Part shown: positions 17,969 to 27,137 of the stretch, one piece after another | Numbering within the stretch: position 1 is the stretch's first letter | Layout: every line of letters begins with the position of its first letter | Origin: Desulfoplanes formicivorans | GTDB taxonomy: Bacteria; Desulfobacterota; Desulfovibrionia; Desulfovibrionales; Desulfomicrobiaceae | Length of the DNA stretch: 64,000 nucleotides | Direction: 5' to 3' | Assembly: GCF_001748225.1 (NCBI RefSeq) | Contig: NZ_BDFE01000007.1 | Coordinates: forward strand, 44,800 to 108,799 | Position numbers and translations under genes: made by a program | Notes under the pieces: model-generated | What the model saw: the letters and a program-made list of their open reading frames with translations, nothing else | The model's database searches: none | Told to the model about the DNA's origin: nothing

Positions 17969-17985
17969 AAGTAATAATTATTGAT
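17969..17985. promoter_or_regulatory. AT-rich palindrome, possible PerR/Fur box
   Basis: AATAATTATT (17973-17982) is a perfect palindrome just upstream of the Fur-family gene and resembles half of a PerR-type TTATAAT-ATTATAA box. Autoregulation is a guess based on position. A TTGACT at 17945 could be a -35 element. Confidence 0.35.
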
Positions 17986-18005
17986 AACAACTACGAGGTC
18001 AATCC

Positions 18006-18431
18006 ATGAACACCCCATCCCCAGCTCGTCGGCTGACCAAACAGCGCCAGATCATTCTGGAAAAATTGCGGGCCGTCACCTCTCATCCCACAGCAGATGA
18101 GGTGTACGACATGGTCCGCAAGGATCTTCCCAAAATCAGTTTGGGCACCGTGTATCGCAACCTTGAAGTCCTGAACGCCGATGGCCACATCCAGATCATT
18201 CGGGCCCCCGGCGGGCAGAAGCGGTTTGATGCAGACACAAGCCCCCACCACCACGTGGTGTGCATCCATTGCGGCGCTGTTGGGGATGTGTTCAACGTCA
18301 AGGACAACCCCGTGGATCAGACACGCATGATGTCCGATTTCACCATCCTCGGTCAAACAACCTTTTTTTACGGGATCTGTCCGCAGTGCCAGCCCAAGAG
18401 CGTGCCCAATGCGCCCCGGGGCATCTCATGA
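18006..18431 (+). CDS. Fur-family transcriptional regulator, PerR-like
   Basis: 141 aa. A winged-helix DNA-binding region (LTKQRQIILEKLRAVTSHPTADEVYDMV ... ISLGTVYRNLEVL) is followed by the metal-binding dimer domain with HHH near residue 80, CIHC and CPQC zinc cysteine pairs. It lies immediately upstream of rubrerythrin, rubredoxins and Roo, which suggests peroxide sensing rather than iron sensing. Family members cannot be separated surely by sequence alone. Confidence 0.8.
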   Translation: MNTPSPARRLTKQRQIILEKLRAVTSHPTADEVYDMVRKDLPKISLGTVYRNLEVLNADGHIQIIRAPGGQKRFDADTSPHHHVVCIHCGAVGDVFNVKDNPVDQTRMMSDFTILGQTTFFYGICPQCQPKSVPNAPRGIS

Positions 18432-18526
18432 TATGTCGGCTTGCCCTCTTGCCCCGTCCCGTTTTCTGGTTATTGTTGTAGGTTAATGTCATTTTCAATG
18501 TACCAAACAAGCTTATGGAGAATCAC

Positions 18527-19102
18527 ATGAAATCGATCAAGGGAACACGTACTGAAAAGAATCTGTTGACTGCTTTTGCCGGAGAATCCCAGGCTCGCAA
18601 CCGTTATGACTATTTTGCCAGCCAGGCCAAAAAAGAAGGGTATGTCCAGATCTCTCAGATCTTTGCCGAAACCGCTCTTCAGGAAAAGGAACACGCCAAA
18701 AGGCTGTTCAAGTTCATGGAAGGCGGAGATGTGGAAATCCAGGCCGCCTATCCTTGCGGAGTGATCGGGACCACCGAGGAAAATCTCGTGGCCGCTGCCA
18801 GTGGCGAACACCATGAACACGAGAGCATGTATCCCGAATTTGCCGACATTGCCCAGGAAGAAGGGTTCCCCGTGATTGCCGCTGCCATGCGCAGCATCGC
18901 TGTTGCCGAAAAGCAGCACGAAAAACGGTTCCTGGATCTCGTGGAAAACATCAGGCAGGGCCGGGTGTTCAAACGGGAGGAAAAAGTTGTCTGGAGATGC
19001 ATCAATTGCGGCTTCATCATCGAGGCCACCGAGCCCCCGGCCAAGTGTCCCGCCTGCGATCACGAGCAGAAGTACTTCGAACTCCTTGGAGAAAACTGGT
19101 AG
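18527..19102 (+). CDS. rbr: Rubrerythrin
   Basis: 191 aa. An N-terminal ferritin-like four-helix di-iron domain has Glu ligands in GESQARNRYDYFA and KEHAKR contexts. A C-terminal rubredoxin-like Fe(Cys)4 site reads CINC ... CPAC. It reduces hydrogen peroxide using electrons from rubredoxin. ATG 18527 follows TGGAG. First of a run of oxygen-defence genes downstream of the PerR-like regulator. Confidence 0.95.
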   Translation: MKSIKGTRTEKNLLTAFAGESQARNRYDYFASQAKKEGYVQISQIFAETALQEKEHAKRLFKFMEGGDVEIQAAYPCGVIGTTEENLVAAASGEHHEHESMYPEFADIAQEEGFPVIAAAMRSIAVAEKQHEKRFLDLVENIRQGRVFKREEKVVWRCINCGFIIEATEPPAKCPACDHEQKYFELLGENW

Positions 19103-19156
19103 CACTCCCTTTGGCCCGCATGTATCATGTCAACCTTGCCGAAGAGAGAGGCAACC

Positions 19157-19354
19157 ATGGCTCATCCTGAAGAAATGTACAGGTGTCAGACCGTTAATTG
19201 TGGCTATGTATACGACCCCGACCGGGGCGACCGCAAGGGCAAGATTCCCAAGGGTACCGCATTCGAGGACCTTCCTGACGACTGGAAATGCCCCATTTGC
19301 GGCGCCTCGAAAAAAGCCTTCCGCCCTCTTGCCGGTCCGGGCTCAGTGGGGTAG
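19157..19354 (+). CDS. Rubredoxin with expanded C-x4-C knuckle (Rd-2 type)
   Basis: 65 aa. The first metal knuckle is CQTVNC (Cys10, Cys15; four residues between), while the second is the normal CPIC (Cys45, Cys48). Desulfovibrio desulfuricans is known to make an Rd-2 with a C-x4-C knuckle, so this is probably the same type. The C-terminal tail is longer than in ordinary rubredoxin. ATG 19157 lies just after AGAGAGAGGC. Likely redox partner for rubrerythrin or Roo. Confidence 0.85.
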   Translation: MAHPEEMYRCQTVNCGYVYDPDRGDRKGKIPKGTAFEDLPDDWKCPICGASKKAFRPLAGPGSVG

Positions 19355-19401
19355 GGTGAACCCCTCTTCTTTCATTTCACCCTTTAAGGAGAAGCAAGAT
19401 C

Positions 19402-19563
19402 ATGGAAAAGTATATATGCACTGTTTGCGGTTACGTTTACGATCCTGCCGAAGGTGATCCTGATAGCGATATCGCTCCTGGGACCGCTTTTGCCGATCTT
19501 CCCGAAGATTGGGTCTGTCCGGTGTGTGGCGCAGACAAGGACGCGTTCGCCCTGGAAGCATAA
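19402..19563 (+). CDS. rub: Rubredoxin, canonical
   Basis: 53 aa, the classical size, with Cys6-x2-Cys9 (CTVCGY) and Cys39-x2-Cys42 (CPVCG). A one-electron Fe(Cys)4 carrier. It starts at ATG 19402 after TTTAAGGAG, 47 bp after the Rd-2-type gene. It is the expected electron donor to the rubredoxin:oxygen oxidoreductase downstream. Confidence 0.95.
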   Translation: MEKYICTVCGYVYDPAEGDPDSDIAPGTAFADLPEDWVCPVCGADKDAFALEA

Positions 19564-19866
19564 AAGAACATCAAAACGCCCTTCCCCCGTAGGATTGCGG
19601 GGGAAGGACCAATAAATACCATTCATTTCAGGGTATCAGGTTGCACGTTCAGGGTTTGAGGCGAGACCTCTGCGTTCCTTTGCGCTTTGTGCGGTGAAAG
19701 AACGTTTTTTGGTGCTGGTTGCTGCTTCATCCCGTCCAAGGGATTACACATGTTCCCCCCGGATGAGGAAGCACCCTGCAAGGCAGCAGCTTGCAGAAGG
19801 CGAACCTATTGGCCCCTCTTCTGAACACGAAACCCACCCCTCAACCCCGAACCATTCGGAGTTCAT
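19564..19866. other. Gap between rubredoxin and roo: hairpin and a dispersed repeat unit
   Basis: About 300 bp without a gene. A 10-bp stem (19580-19589 with 19598-19607) lies just after the rubredoxin and may terminate or protect its mRNA; there is no T run. Around 19664-19699 is a CTCTGCGTTCCTTTGCGCTTT-type stretch like the short tandem-heptamer repeats (CGCAAAG on the other strand) scattered in many bacterial genomes. Confidence 0.5.
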
Positions 19867-21075
19867 ATGGCTGTCGTTCAAATCAAGGACAATGTATACT
19901 GGGTCGGAGCCATCGACTGGAACGATCATGATTTCCATGGTTATTCCACCGCACCCAAGGGCACCACCTACAACGCCTACCTGGTGATCGATGACAAGAT
20001 CACCCTTTTTGATACGGTCAAGGAAGAATTCAAGATGGACCTCTACCATCAGATCCGCAGTCTGGTGAAACTGGAGGACATCGACTACATTGTGGCCAAT
20101 CACATGGAACCCGATCATTCAGGCGCCCTGCCCTGGATCATGGAACAGGCCAAACCCGAAAAGCTGTTCTGCTCCAAGATGGGTAAAAAAGCCCTGCTGG
20201 AACTCTTCCACGATGAAACATGGCCCTATGAGGTCGTGGGTACCGGGGACTCCATCTCTCTGGGCAAAAAAACCGTCACGTTCCTGGAAACCCGCATGGT
20301 CCACTGGCCGGATTCCATGTTTTCCTATATTCTCGAGGACAAACTGCTCATCTCCCAGGACGCCTTTGGACAAAACCTCGCCACAGTGGAACGATTCGAC
20401 GACGAGGTGGACATCGACGCCCTCATGGACGAAGCCAGCTTCTACTATGCCAACATCGTCCTCCCCTACTCCCCCCAGGTCCGCAAGGTTTTTGACAATC
20501 TGGGCAAATCCGGCTGGGAAATCGACATGATCGCTCCGGATCACGGCATTATCTGGCGTTCCCATGTGGACAAAATTCTCCAGGCCTACGATCGGTACAG
20601 CCGTCAGGTCACCGGCAACAAGGCGGTCATTGTCTACGACACCATGTGGCACAGTACGGAAAAGATGGCCAAGGCCATTGGCGAGGGGCTCAATGATGAA
20701 GGTGTCAGTTACAGACTCATGCACCTCAAGGCCTACCATCACAGTCAGGTCATGGGCGAACTGGCTGATGCCACGGCCGTGATCTGCGGATCGCCCACCC
20801 ACAACAACGGTATATTGCCATTGGTGGCCGACTTTCTGACCTACATGAAGGGACTGCGCCCCATGAATCGCGTGGGAGCCGCTTTCGGGTCCTACGGCTG
20901 GAGCGGTGAGTCCGTGAAACATCTCACAGAACTCATGGAATCGGCCAAGATCGAAATGGTTGGCGAAGGCATTCGCGTCAGAAACCGTCCCACCCACGAA
21001 GACCTTGCCAGCTGTCGTGAACTCGGCCGCAGCGTGGCCAAGGCCATCAAGGAAAAACTTGCTGCCCATGCATAA
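19867..21075 (+). CDS. roo: Rubredoxin:oxygen oxidoreductase (flavodiiron protein)
   Basis: 402 aa. An N-terminal metallo-beta-lactamase-like domain carries the di-iron ligands His79-x-Glu81-x-Asp83-His84 (HMEPDH), then MVHWPDSM, SQDAFG and PDHGIIW. A C-terminal flavodoxin domain (IVYDTMWHSTEKMAKAI ... GSPTHNN ... FGSYGWSGES) binds FMN. It reduces oxygen (or NO) in the cytoplasm using rubredoxin. ATG 19867 follows CGGAG. It overlaps the next gene by 8 bp. Confidence 0.95.
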   Translation: MAVVQIKDNVYWVGAIDWNDHDFHGYSTAPKGTTYNAYLVIDDKITLFDTVKEEFKMDLYHQIRSLVKLEDIDYIVANHMEPDHSGALPWIMEQAKPEKLFCSKMGKKALLELFHDETWPYEVVGTGDSISLGKKTVTFLETRMVHWPDSMFSYILEDKLLISQDAFGQNLATVERFDDEVDIDALMDEASFYYANIVLPYSPQVRKVFDNLGKSGWEIDMIAPDHGIIWRSHVDKILQAYDRYSRQVTGNKAVIVYDTMWHSTEKMAKAIGEGLNDEGVSYRLMHLKAYHHSQVMGELADATAVICGSPTHNNGILPLVADFLTYMKGLRPMNRVGAAFGSYGWSGESVKHLTELMESAKIEMVGEGIRVRNRPTHEDLASCRELGRSVAKAIKEKLAAHA

Positions 21076-21799
21076 AACATCCCCGAGCCCTTCGCGCCCC
21101 CTTTCCGGACGCACGGTCAAAAAAGCGGTCTTTGCTATTCTCGGAAGCGGGAACTGGGAAGAACGCCTTGCCGAACTGGACGCCTATCCTTCGGAAAAGG
21201 TCATTGGCCCGTTGTTTTCGGCATTGTGCAACAGCGATCCCCTGATCCGCTGGCACGCCATCACCGGCTTTGGCAGAGTCATGATCACCCTTACGGACCA
21301 GGCTCCGGAACGGGCCCGTGTGGTCATGCGTCGGTTCATCTGGAACCTGAACGACGAATCCGGTGGCATTGGATGGGGAGCGCCCGAAGCCATGGGGGAG
21401 ATCATGGCCAACGTGCCCAAACTGGCCAACGAGTTCCACCCTGTGCTCATGCACTACATCTTTGATCGGGATGGCAAGCCGGACAGCTTCCTCGAACACA
21501 TGCCTCTGCGCAGGGGTGCCTTCTGGGGCATTGGTCGCCTGCTCCAACAGCGGCCTGATCTGGCCCCCAAGGCCCTTCCCCTGCTGGTCAAGCAGCTTCA
21601 ACGGGAAGACGATCCTGAAATCATCGGTCTGGCCATCAGAGCCCTTGGCTTTATCAACGACATCAACGCCCGAAGCGTCATTGCCCGCTTTACGGATGAT
21701 CCCCGACAGATTGACGTCTACATGGATCGCAAACTCCAGAGCGTGACCATTGGCCAACTGGCCCGCAGGGGGCTCGAAACAACGCCGAAAACCCTGTAA
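21068..21799 (+). CDS. HEAT-repeat-like protein co-translated with roo
   Basis: 243 aa. Start at ATG 21068 inside the end of roo, so expression is coupled. The sequence shows repeated helical pairs (PLFSALCNSDPLIRWHAITGFG; HPVLMHYIFD ... RRGAFWGIGRL; LPLLVKQLQREDDPEIIGLAIRALG) typical of HEAT/PBS-lyase-like repeats. It has no catalytic motif or membrane segment. HEAT proteins are usually binding scaffolds; a role with Roo or the redox enzymes is inferred only from the overlap. Confidence 0.65.
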   Translation: MHKTSPSPSRPLSGRTVKKAVFAILGSGNWEERLAELDAYPSEKVIGPLFSALCNSDPLIRWHAITGFGRVMITLTDQAPERARVVMRRFIWNLNDESGGIGWGAPEAMGEIMANVPKLANEFHPVLMHYIFDRDGKPDSFLEHMPLRRGAFWGIGRLLQQRPDLAPKALPLLVKQLQREDDPEIIGLAIRALGFINDINARSVIARFTDDPRQIDVYMDRKLQSVTIGQLARRGLETTPKTL

Positions 21800-21820
21800 C
21801 AACAGCAAGGAGGAACGATC

Positions 21821-21997
21821 ATGACCGAGGAAGCACCAATGGTTGCCTGTCCCATGTGTGCGACTCCGTGCAAAGTATCCGCCACTGATTCCCGTCACTG
21901 GATACAATGCCCGGTATGCGGCTATTTGAGCAGGAAATACGAATCCAGGGACAAGCTCAAAAAGGCCCTTGATCCGACCTCTGACAAAAAACAATAA
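21821..21997 (+). CDS. 58-aa zinc-ribbon protein
   Basis: MTEEAPMVACPMC ... CPVCGYLSRKY: two Cys pairs, CPMC and CPVC, about 24 residues apart, form a probable zinc ribbon, followed by a Lys-rich tail. AAGGAGGAACG precedes ATG 21821. It ends the roo transcription unit, just before a very strong hairpin. Too short for many gene finders; function unknown. Confidence 0.75.
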   Translation: MTEEAPMVACPMCATPCKVSATDSRHWIQCPVCGYLSRKYESRDKLKKALDPTSDKKQ

Positions 21998-22007
21998 CAA
22001 GAACCTC

Positions 22008-22063
22008 CACGAACGACAAAGGCCCCCAGTGCTTGCAAGCACTGGGGGCCTTTGTCGTTCGTG
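22008..22063. terminator. 56-bp perfect palindrome, bidirectional terminator
   Basis: Two 28-bp arms (22008-22035 and 22036-22063) match with no mismatch and no spacer. The sequence contains AAAGGCCCCCAGTGC and its complement. It lies between the roo operon (+) and the multiheme cytochrome gene (-), which converge here. Transcription either way gives a very stable hairpin with a TTTGTCGTTCG tail. Confidence 0.8.
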
Positions 22064-22149
22064 AAAGCAGGCAACCCCGGGCCGGAAGGCAAACCAGGAC
22101 GACGCCATTGCGGCCGTGTACCGACATCCAAAACGAAAAAACGTCCTGT

Positions 22150-24828
22150 TCAGGGTGTTTTCATGAGACTCATATTCCGAAAAGTCGAGGCCATCCCGTA
22201 GTGGTGGCCGTCCATGTCTTCCATGGACTCGGTATGACAGACACCGCATTGCCTGTTGGCCCCGATGGGCAATGCATTTCCCTGATACTGCAGGGGAGGA
22301 ATATTGTCCCGATCCCGGCCATAGATATTGGTGGCCGGATAATTGGCATGGGTAGAACCGTGACAGGCTTGGCACCTGACGCCCATGTCGTCGGTACGCA
22401 CTCTGAAAAGCTCGGCCGCACCCGAGGTCCAGGCATTGAATCCCGACACGTCCCTGGACGCCGGGGGTTCAAAATCAACATGGCAGTTCAGACAATCGGG
22501 CTCGCCCAGCCAGGGATTTCGGGGATTGATGGCCTCTTTGGAATCGACCACCCGCGGTTGCAGATCGGCCATCAGGCGGGATGCGCTCTTGATGCCCCGC
22601 TGATCCTCATATTTCAAGAGGCTCAGGGCGTGATCCTCCAGGGTGCCGTGACAGCTAATGCAGGTCAGTCCAATGCCGGCATGCACCCCGCGCAAACATC
22701 CGGTGGCTCCGGTATTTTTGGCTGGATGACACCGAAAACAGGCTGTTTCATCCCGGTTGGTCAGGTAGTTGGCATGCCATCCATGAATGGCCGCCGGAAA
22801 ACTGATCACCCCTTCCTTGCCCTTGGCCCCAAGAACAGGATCCTTGTGACAGCTTTGGCACAGACGCGGCTTTCCCTTGAGGGCATCCTTGAGCAGGGTT
22901 GTCTTGTTGATCCGATCATGCACGGCCAGAATGTCGGCTGAGGTTGCATCCGTAAATCCGGCCACCCCGGCAACGCGCCAGGTTCCCCCATGGCAGTTCT
23001 TGCATCCCATTTCCGTGGACGTGGGGGCCACGCAGCGCGTTGTGGCCAGAATCTCACCCGTTTCCCTGTCTCTGGCCGTAATGGTAAACAGGGGATAGGG
23101 ATTGAAGGATCCGTCATCGGCATAAGGGACAACCGGAACCAGTGTGGCTTCAAATCCGCTTCCATCCGCACTCGGTTTCATCACCCCTGCGACCCTGTTG
23201 CCGGAAACCCCCACATTAACCGGCAAAGGTGCATCCAGGCCGAACAGGGACTGGGCGAATTCCCAGAACCGGACATGACCGGCAGGATTTTCAAAACCGG
23301 GCTCGACCTCATAGGCAAGTTCAACCCCCTCGGTAACCACTTCTGGTGAATCCCCCCGTCTGATGAGCTGGGCATGGATATCATTGGCCGGAGGAAGCAG
23401 GATCCAATACGGATCACTGTCGGAGATGCAGTGCATGCCCAGGTTGTTCCAGGCCAGAAGCACATACTCGTCATTGACCTTGTCCGGCACTTCGGTGGCC
23501 AGCTGGGCGGGCTTTTGAGCCGGTCCATCGTTCAGATGGGGATTGCCCTGATGCAGCCCGTTGATGACATAGGTTGCCAGAGCCTTTCGCTCCTGCGGGG
23601 TACCCACAAAGGGAGGCATATACCTGACCAGTTTGCCCTGCCCGTTGAGCTGGGAGTCGAGGCCGAAAACCGAGAACTTTTCGGTCAGGGGAAGAATATC
23701 GTTCATGGGCCCGCCAATGGAGTGGCAGGAAGCGCATTGGAGCTGGAAGAGTTCCTGGCCCGCCTGCATCTCGTTTTCCGGGGTGACCTTGTCCACGGAT
23801 GTCCACTTGGCGACTGAAAGCACGCCAACGGTGTTCAGATCATCCACGGCTGCGGGCAAGATGGAATTGGAATACATGTATCCGTTGATCAGATAGGGTT
23901 TTCTGGCTGCTTCACGGGAAAACTCAAAACATCCCATGTAGCCCAATCCAATGGCCAGAAGCACCAATGCGGTGGGACGCTTGATGGTTGCGGGCATTCT
24001 GATGGCCATGAACAGGCCGCCCAGCATGATCACGCCGCCAAGGACCAAAAAGCCCGGCACAAACAGGCCAAGCTTTTGTATCTTGAAGACCACCATCTGG
24101 TAGGCATACTCGGGAAAGCTGGCCACATACCACCAGCCCGACAAAATGACGCCGATAAAGGGAAGGACCGTCCAGAGGGAACAGCAACGAACCACGGTCA
24201 GACGGGTTGTATCGTCCTTGATTCGCGTCGCCGTGATAAAAGCAAACAGCCCGGCAAAAATACAGGCCATAAAGGTTCTGAAAAGCACGGACGGCCAGAA
24301 TACCGGATTGAAAAACCCATGCCAGAAATTTCTGGTTTCGAGCCATTTACCCGGGGCAAGCATGAAATCGATGATCCCGGTAACAAAGAACAACGAGAGC
24401 CAGGCAAACACAAAATAGAGCCAGCCAACAAGAAGGTGATCCCGCGGTTTCATCCGATCAAAGGCGTAGTAATACACGAGCAGGGCCACGATCTCGCCCA
24501 GAAAACAGACCCATTCCGTTGCCCAGCCGAACACAAAGGAGTGAATCAGGGTTGATGTAGCCTGCGGGCTGCTCAGGGCAATGGAAAACCAGATGCCGAC
24601 GCCGGTCAACCCGCCGAATACCATGCTCAAAAGCAGGAAGAATCTGGTGTGTTTCTTCACATAGGCCAGCATGATCGGAGAATGTTCCCGACGGGCCTTA
24701 TGTTCGGTGAGAACCAGAAACAGGCCACCGCCCACGGCAAAATGGGCCACATATACATGAACGACAGCGATCAGGGCGATCCAGAAACCGCCTGCAAGGG
24801 TTGTCAATTGCCAAATGGGATATTCCAT
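22150..24828 (-). CDS. bd-oxidase-like membrane domain fused to eight c-type heme sites
   Basis: 892 aa. Residues 1-300 contain about nine transmembrane segments with conserved His and Gly of the CydA superfamily (VHVYVAHFAVGGG, SFVFGWATEWVCF). Residues ~320-892 are exported and carry CxxCH sites at 365, 609, 657, 697, 723, 779, 819 and 861. The first resembles a mono-heme cytochrome c domain; the other seven form a multiheme module. This matches the general idea of the c-heme-bearing (OR-C-like) branch of the bd superfamily rather than true CydA, which is present elsewhere (29868). Predicted quinol-to-cytochrome electron transfer across the membrane; terminal acceptor unknown. Confidence 0.75.
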   Translation of the reverse strand: MEYPIWQLTTLAGGFWIALIAVVHVYVAHFAVGGGLFLVLTEHKARREHSPIMLAYVKKHTRFFLLLSMVFGGLTGVGIWFSIALSSPQATSTLIHSFVFGWATEWVCFLGEIVALLVYYYAFDRMKPRDHLLVGWLYFVFAWLSLFFVTGIIDFMLAPGKWLETRNFWHGFFNPVFWPSVLFRTFMACIFAGLFAFITATRIKDDTTRLTVVRCCSLWTVLPFIGVILSGWWYVASFPEYAYQMVVFKIQKLGLFVPGFLVLGGVIMLGGLFMAIRMPATIKRPTALVLLAIGLGYMGCFEFSREAARKPYLINGYMYSNSILPAAVDDLNTVGVLSVAKWTSVDKVTPENEMQAGQELFQLQCASCHSIGGPMNDILPLTEKFSVFGLDSQLNGQGKLVRYMPPFVGTPQERKALATYVINGLHQGNPHLNDGPAQKPAQLATEVPDKVNDEYVLLAWNNLGMHCISDSDPYWILLPPANDIHAQLIRRGDSPEVVTEGVELAYEVEPGFENPAGHVRFWEFAQSLFGLDAPLPVNVGVSGNRVAGVMKPSADGSGFEATLVPVVPYADDGSFNPYPLFTITARDRETGEILATTRCVAPTSTEMGCKNCHGGTWRVAGVAGFTDATSADILAVHDRINKTTLLKDALKGKPRLCQSCHKDPVLGAKGKEGVISFPAAIHGWHANYLTNRDETACFRCHPAKNTGATGCLRGVHAGIGLTCISCHGTLEDHALSLLKYEDQRGIKSASRLMADLQPRVVDSKEAINPRNPWLGEPDCLNCHVDFEPPASRDVSGFNAWTSGAAELFRVRTDDMGVRCQACHGSTHANYPATNIYGRDRDNIPPLQYQGNALPIGANRQCGVCHTESMEDMDGHHYGMASTFRNMSLMKTP

Positions 24829-24831
24829 GGA

Positions 24832-25896
24832 TCAATCCTCCTTGCCTGCGGACAGATAGAGATGAAGCATGTAGGCCACAACCCCGAGACCGACCACCAG
24901 AAAAAGGATAAACATGACAAGGGGAGAATACTGGGGTTGCAGGGTCAGATCGGAGGGATGAAAATACGGAGCCAGATACTCCCACCGGAGCAGGGCGCGG
25001 ACAATGGCCATCAGCGAGACCAATGCCACAGTTGATCCCGCGGCCAGAAGAATCCGGCGGGTGAATCCGGCATACAGGGCCAGCAGACTCACGGCCAGGG
25101 CCACGAGAAACACGGCAGTGGCGAACCCGTTGTCGCCCAGAAAGGCGAGCATGACTTCACGCTTCAGGCTCAAGAGGAACCAGGTTCCAATGACGAATTG
25201 AACCAGGGTCATGGAGGTGAACCATTGCAGACCAATGGTGATCTGCGGTTCTCCGTCCTTGTTCTGGCGGCGTTGCATGTACCCCAAAAGAGCCACGAAC
25301 AGCCCCCCCACGGCCATGGCTGCAACCACAAAGTGCAGATAACGTGGAATGAGGGTCGGATCGGTCAGATTAAGCAAGGTTCCCGAGACATTGGAAAAAT
25401 ACCCCTCCCAGGCAGGGGGAACGATCATCAAGGTCATGGCGTTGCTGAAAAAGAACGCGACCACCATGAAAAGCGCCACGACCATGGCCATGACCAGTTT
25501 CCGATTATTGGCCAGGACATCGTATTTGAAAGCATGGTAGTACAACAGGTAATAAGCCAAAATGACGAGTACAACAATTGAAAGCCAATACACCGCCATG
25601 AGAATGGTACTTGTGTACAGAAAATTTCCGTAAATGACCTGGATAAAAAGTAGTGGAGCCACTCCCATATTCACGGTCAACGCAACCAGGGTCGGAAGCT
25701 TTGAGGCAAGAGACTGGGCCACGGGGTGCATTCGGGAACGACCTTTTTCCCTGACGACCAGGGCGATAATGCTTCCGCCGAACATGGCATTCATGAACAA
25801 AAGGTGCACGACAAAGGTCAGAATTCCCAGGGCCTCGAACCAGATCCAGGGAACGGAAATGGGGTCGGTCGCCGGAATGAGCTGTGAAGGATCCAT
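24832..25896 (-). CDS. Membrane partner of the bd-like multiheme protein
   Basis: About 354 aa with roughly nine transmembrane segments; no heme c site. Start ATG 25896 is preferred over 25902 because GGGAAG is better spaced. Only 3 bp separate it from the next gene, whose ribosome site lies in its last codons. Size and topology fit a second bd-superfamily-like subunit. An N-terminal Trp/His-bearing segment (WIWFEALGILTFVVHLLFMNAMFGGS) resembles the N-terminus of the fused protein, so the two may be distant paralogues. Confidence 0.65.
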   Translation of the reverse strand: MDPSQLIPATDPISVPWIWFEALGILTFVVHLLFMNAMFGGSIIALVVREKGRSRMHPVAQSLASKLPTLVALTVNMGVAPLLFIQVIYGNFLYTSTILMAVYWLSIVVLVILAYYLLYYHAFKYDVLANNRKLVMAMVVALFMVVAFFFSNAMTLMIVPPAWEGYFSNVSGTLLNLTDPTLIPRYLHFVVAAMAVGGLFVALLGYMQRRQNKDGEPQITIGLQWFTSMTLVQFVIGTWFLLSLKREVMLAFLGDNGFATAVFLVALAVSLLALYAGFTRRILLAAGSTVALVSLMAIVRALLRWEYLAPYFHPSDLTLQPQYSPLVMFILFLVVGLGVVAYMLHLYLSAGKED

Positions 25897-26145
25897 GATC
25901 ATTCTTCCCGGTTAAAGGTCACACAACAACGCCAATAAGGGGATGAGGTAGCGCATTCCGGTTCATTGTTCAAGAATGCCCGAAAATTTACGCAAAAAAG
26001 GAAGCCGGGATGTGCGGGCCGTGTTTCATACAGGATTGCGGAACCGTTGAACATTGGAGCCAGTGAAGCTGCAACAGTATGATGCCGGAAAGACAATTCC
26101 TGATGTGCAGAGGATATTTCCCATGGGCGTGAGTGAGGATATTTG

Positions 26146-27024
26146 TCAGGCTTCCCGGACCACGTCGCGCCGGTCCTTTCCCTGATCCACGAACCTGATC
26201 CAGAAACAGCATGCCAGCTGAATGCCCACGGCAAAACAAATGGCCACGATACCCAGTAGGACATCATAATAGGCTGGAGCCGACAGGCCGATGCGCATGA
26301 GTGTGGTACTCACGGCCAGTCCGGCATTGCGAAAGACACTGGGAAAAAAGGTGAAATACTGCTGGGCCACGAGAACAATGAAAATATCCGCGAACACGAG
26401 AGCCGTATAGCAGGCGGGAAAGAAGGGGATCAGACTGATGCCGCGCACGACACAGACGCCATTGAAGACCCCCACGCCCAGAAAAAAACCGAACAGGACC
26501 AGAGCCAACAGTTTTTTGGTGGCCACGAACCCCTCGAGAAACGAGAGATCGCGGAACCTTTGCAACGGGCGTCTGGCGGCAAAATAGACCCCAAGCAGCA
26601 AAAACATGACCAGGGCCCCGAAACCGTCGGCCATGATCCGAAGCACCGGATCAACATGATCGGCCAGTGTCAGAACTCCGGAAAAATGCACCAGTTCGTT
26701 GAACGCATGACGAAGCAGGATCAGGCAGAATATTTCGAATTGCTTGCCCACGGCCCGGGAAAAGGACTTGGGGAGCACAAAGACCATTTCGATGATCTCA
26801 ACGATGAGGACCAGGGTGAACACGATGTGGACAGCCTGGAACAGATTGGTGGGGATGTGGGAAGCCAGGAACAGGGGGAGCAACCCCAGCTCATTGGTCT
26901 GGATGAGGATGAGGGAAAGGATAAAAACAAGGGCCAGGGAGCGGCCGAACCAAACATGAACATTATTGAAACGGGCATGACAGCTATCGAAGAATCGAGA
27001 AGCGTGTTGCAAAACAACCGGCAT
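26146..27024 (-). CDS. Polytopic membrane protein, unknown
   Basis: About 292 aa with seven to eight hydrophobic helices, several His (HASRFFDSCHARF, LLRHAFNELVHF) and a charged C-terminus. AGGAG favours ATG 27024 over 27030. I do not recognise the family. It lies between the bd-like pair and the tetraheme cytochrome on the same strand, so it may be a third membrane subunit or a heme-handling factor. Confidence 0.55.
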   Translation of the reverse strand: MPVVLQHASRFFDSCHARFNNVHVWFGRSLALVFILSLILIQTNELGLLPLFLASHIPTNLFQAVHIVFTLVLIVEIIEMVFVLPKSFSRAVGKQFEIFCLILLRHAFNELVHFSGVLTLADHVDPVLRIMADGFGALVMFLLLGVYFAARRPLQRFRDLSFLEGFVATKKLLALVLFGFFLGVGVFNGVCVVRGISLIPFFPACYTALVFADIFIVLVAQQYFTFFPSVFRNAGLAVSTTLMRIGLSAPAYYDVLLGIVAICFAVGIQLACCFWIRFVDQGKDRRDVVREA

Positions 27025-27137
27025 CGACATCTCCTGTCCGCCCTGTCATGACGTGCGATCACGTTTGGTCCGACCCGCCATCCCCGGCCATTATGGTAAG
27101 GATTTGCGAGAGGGGTACAACCTCGGCAACAAGTATC

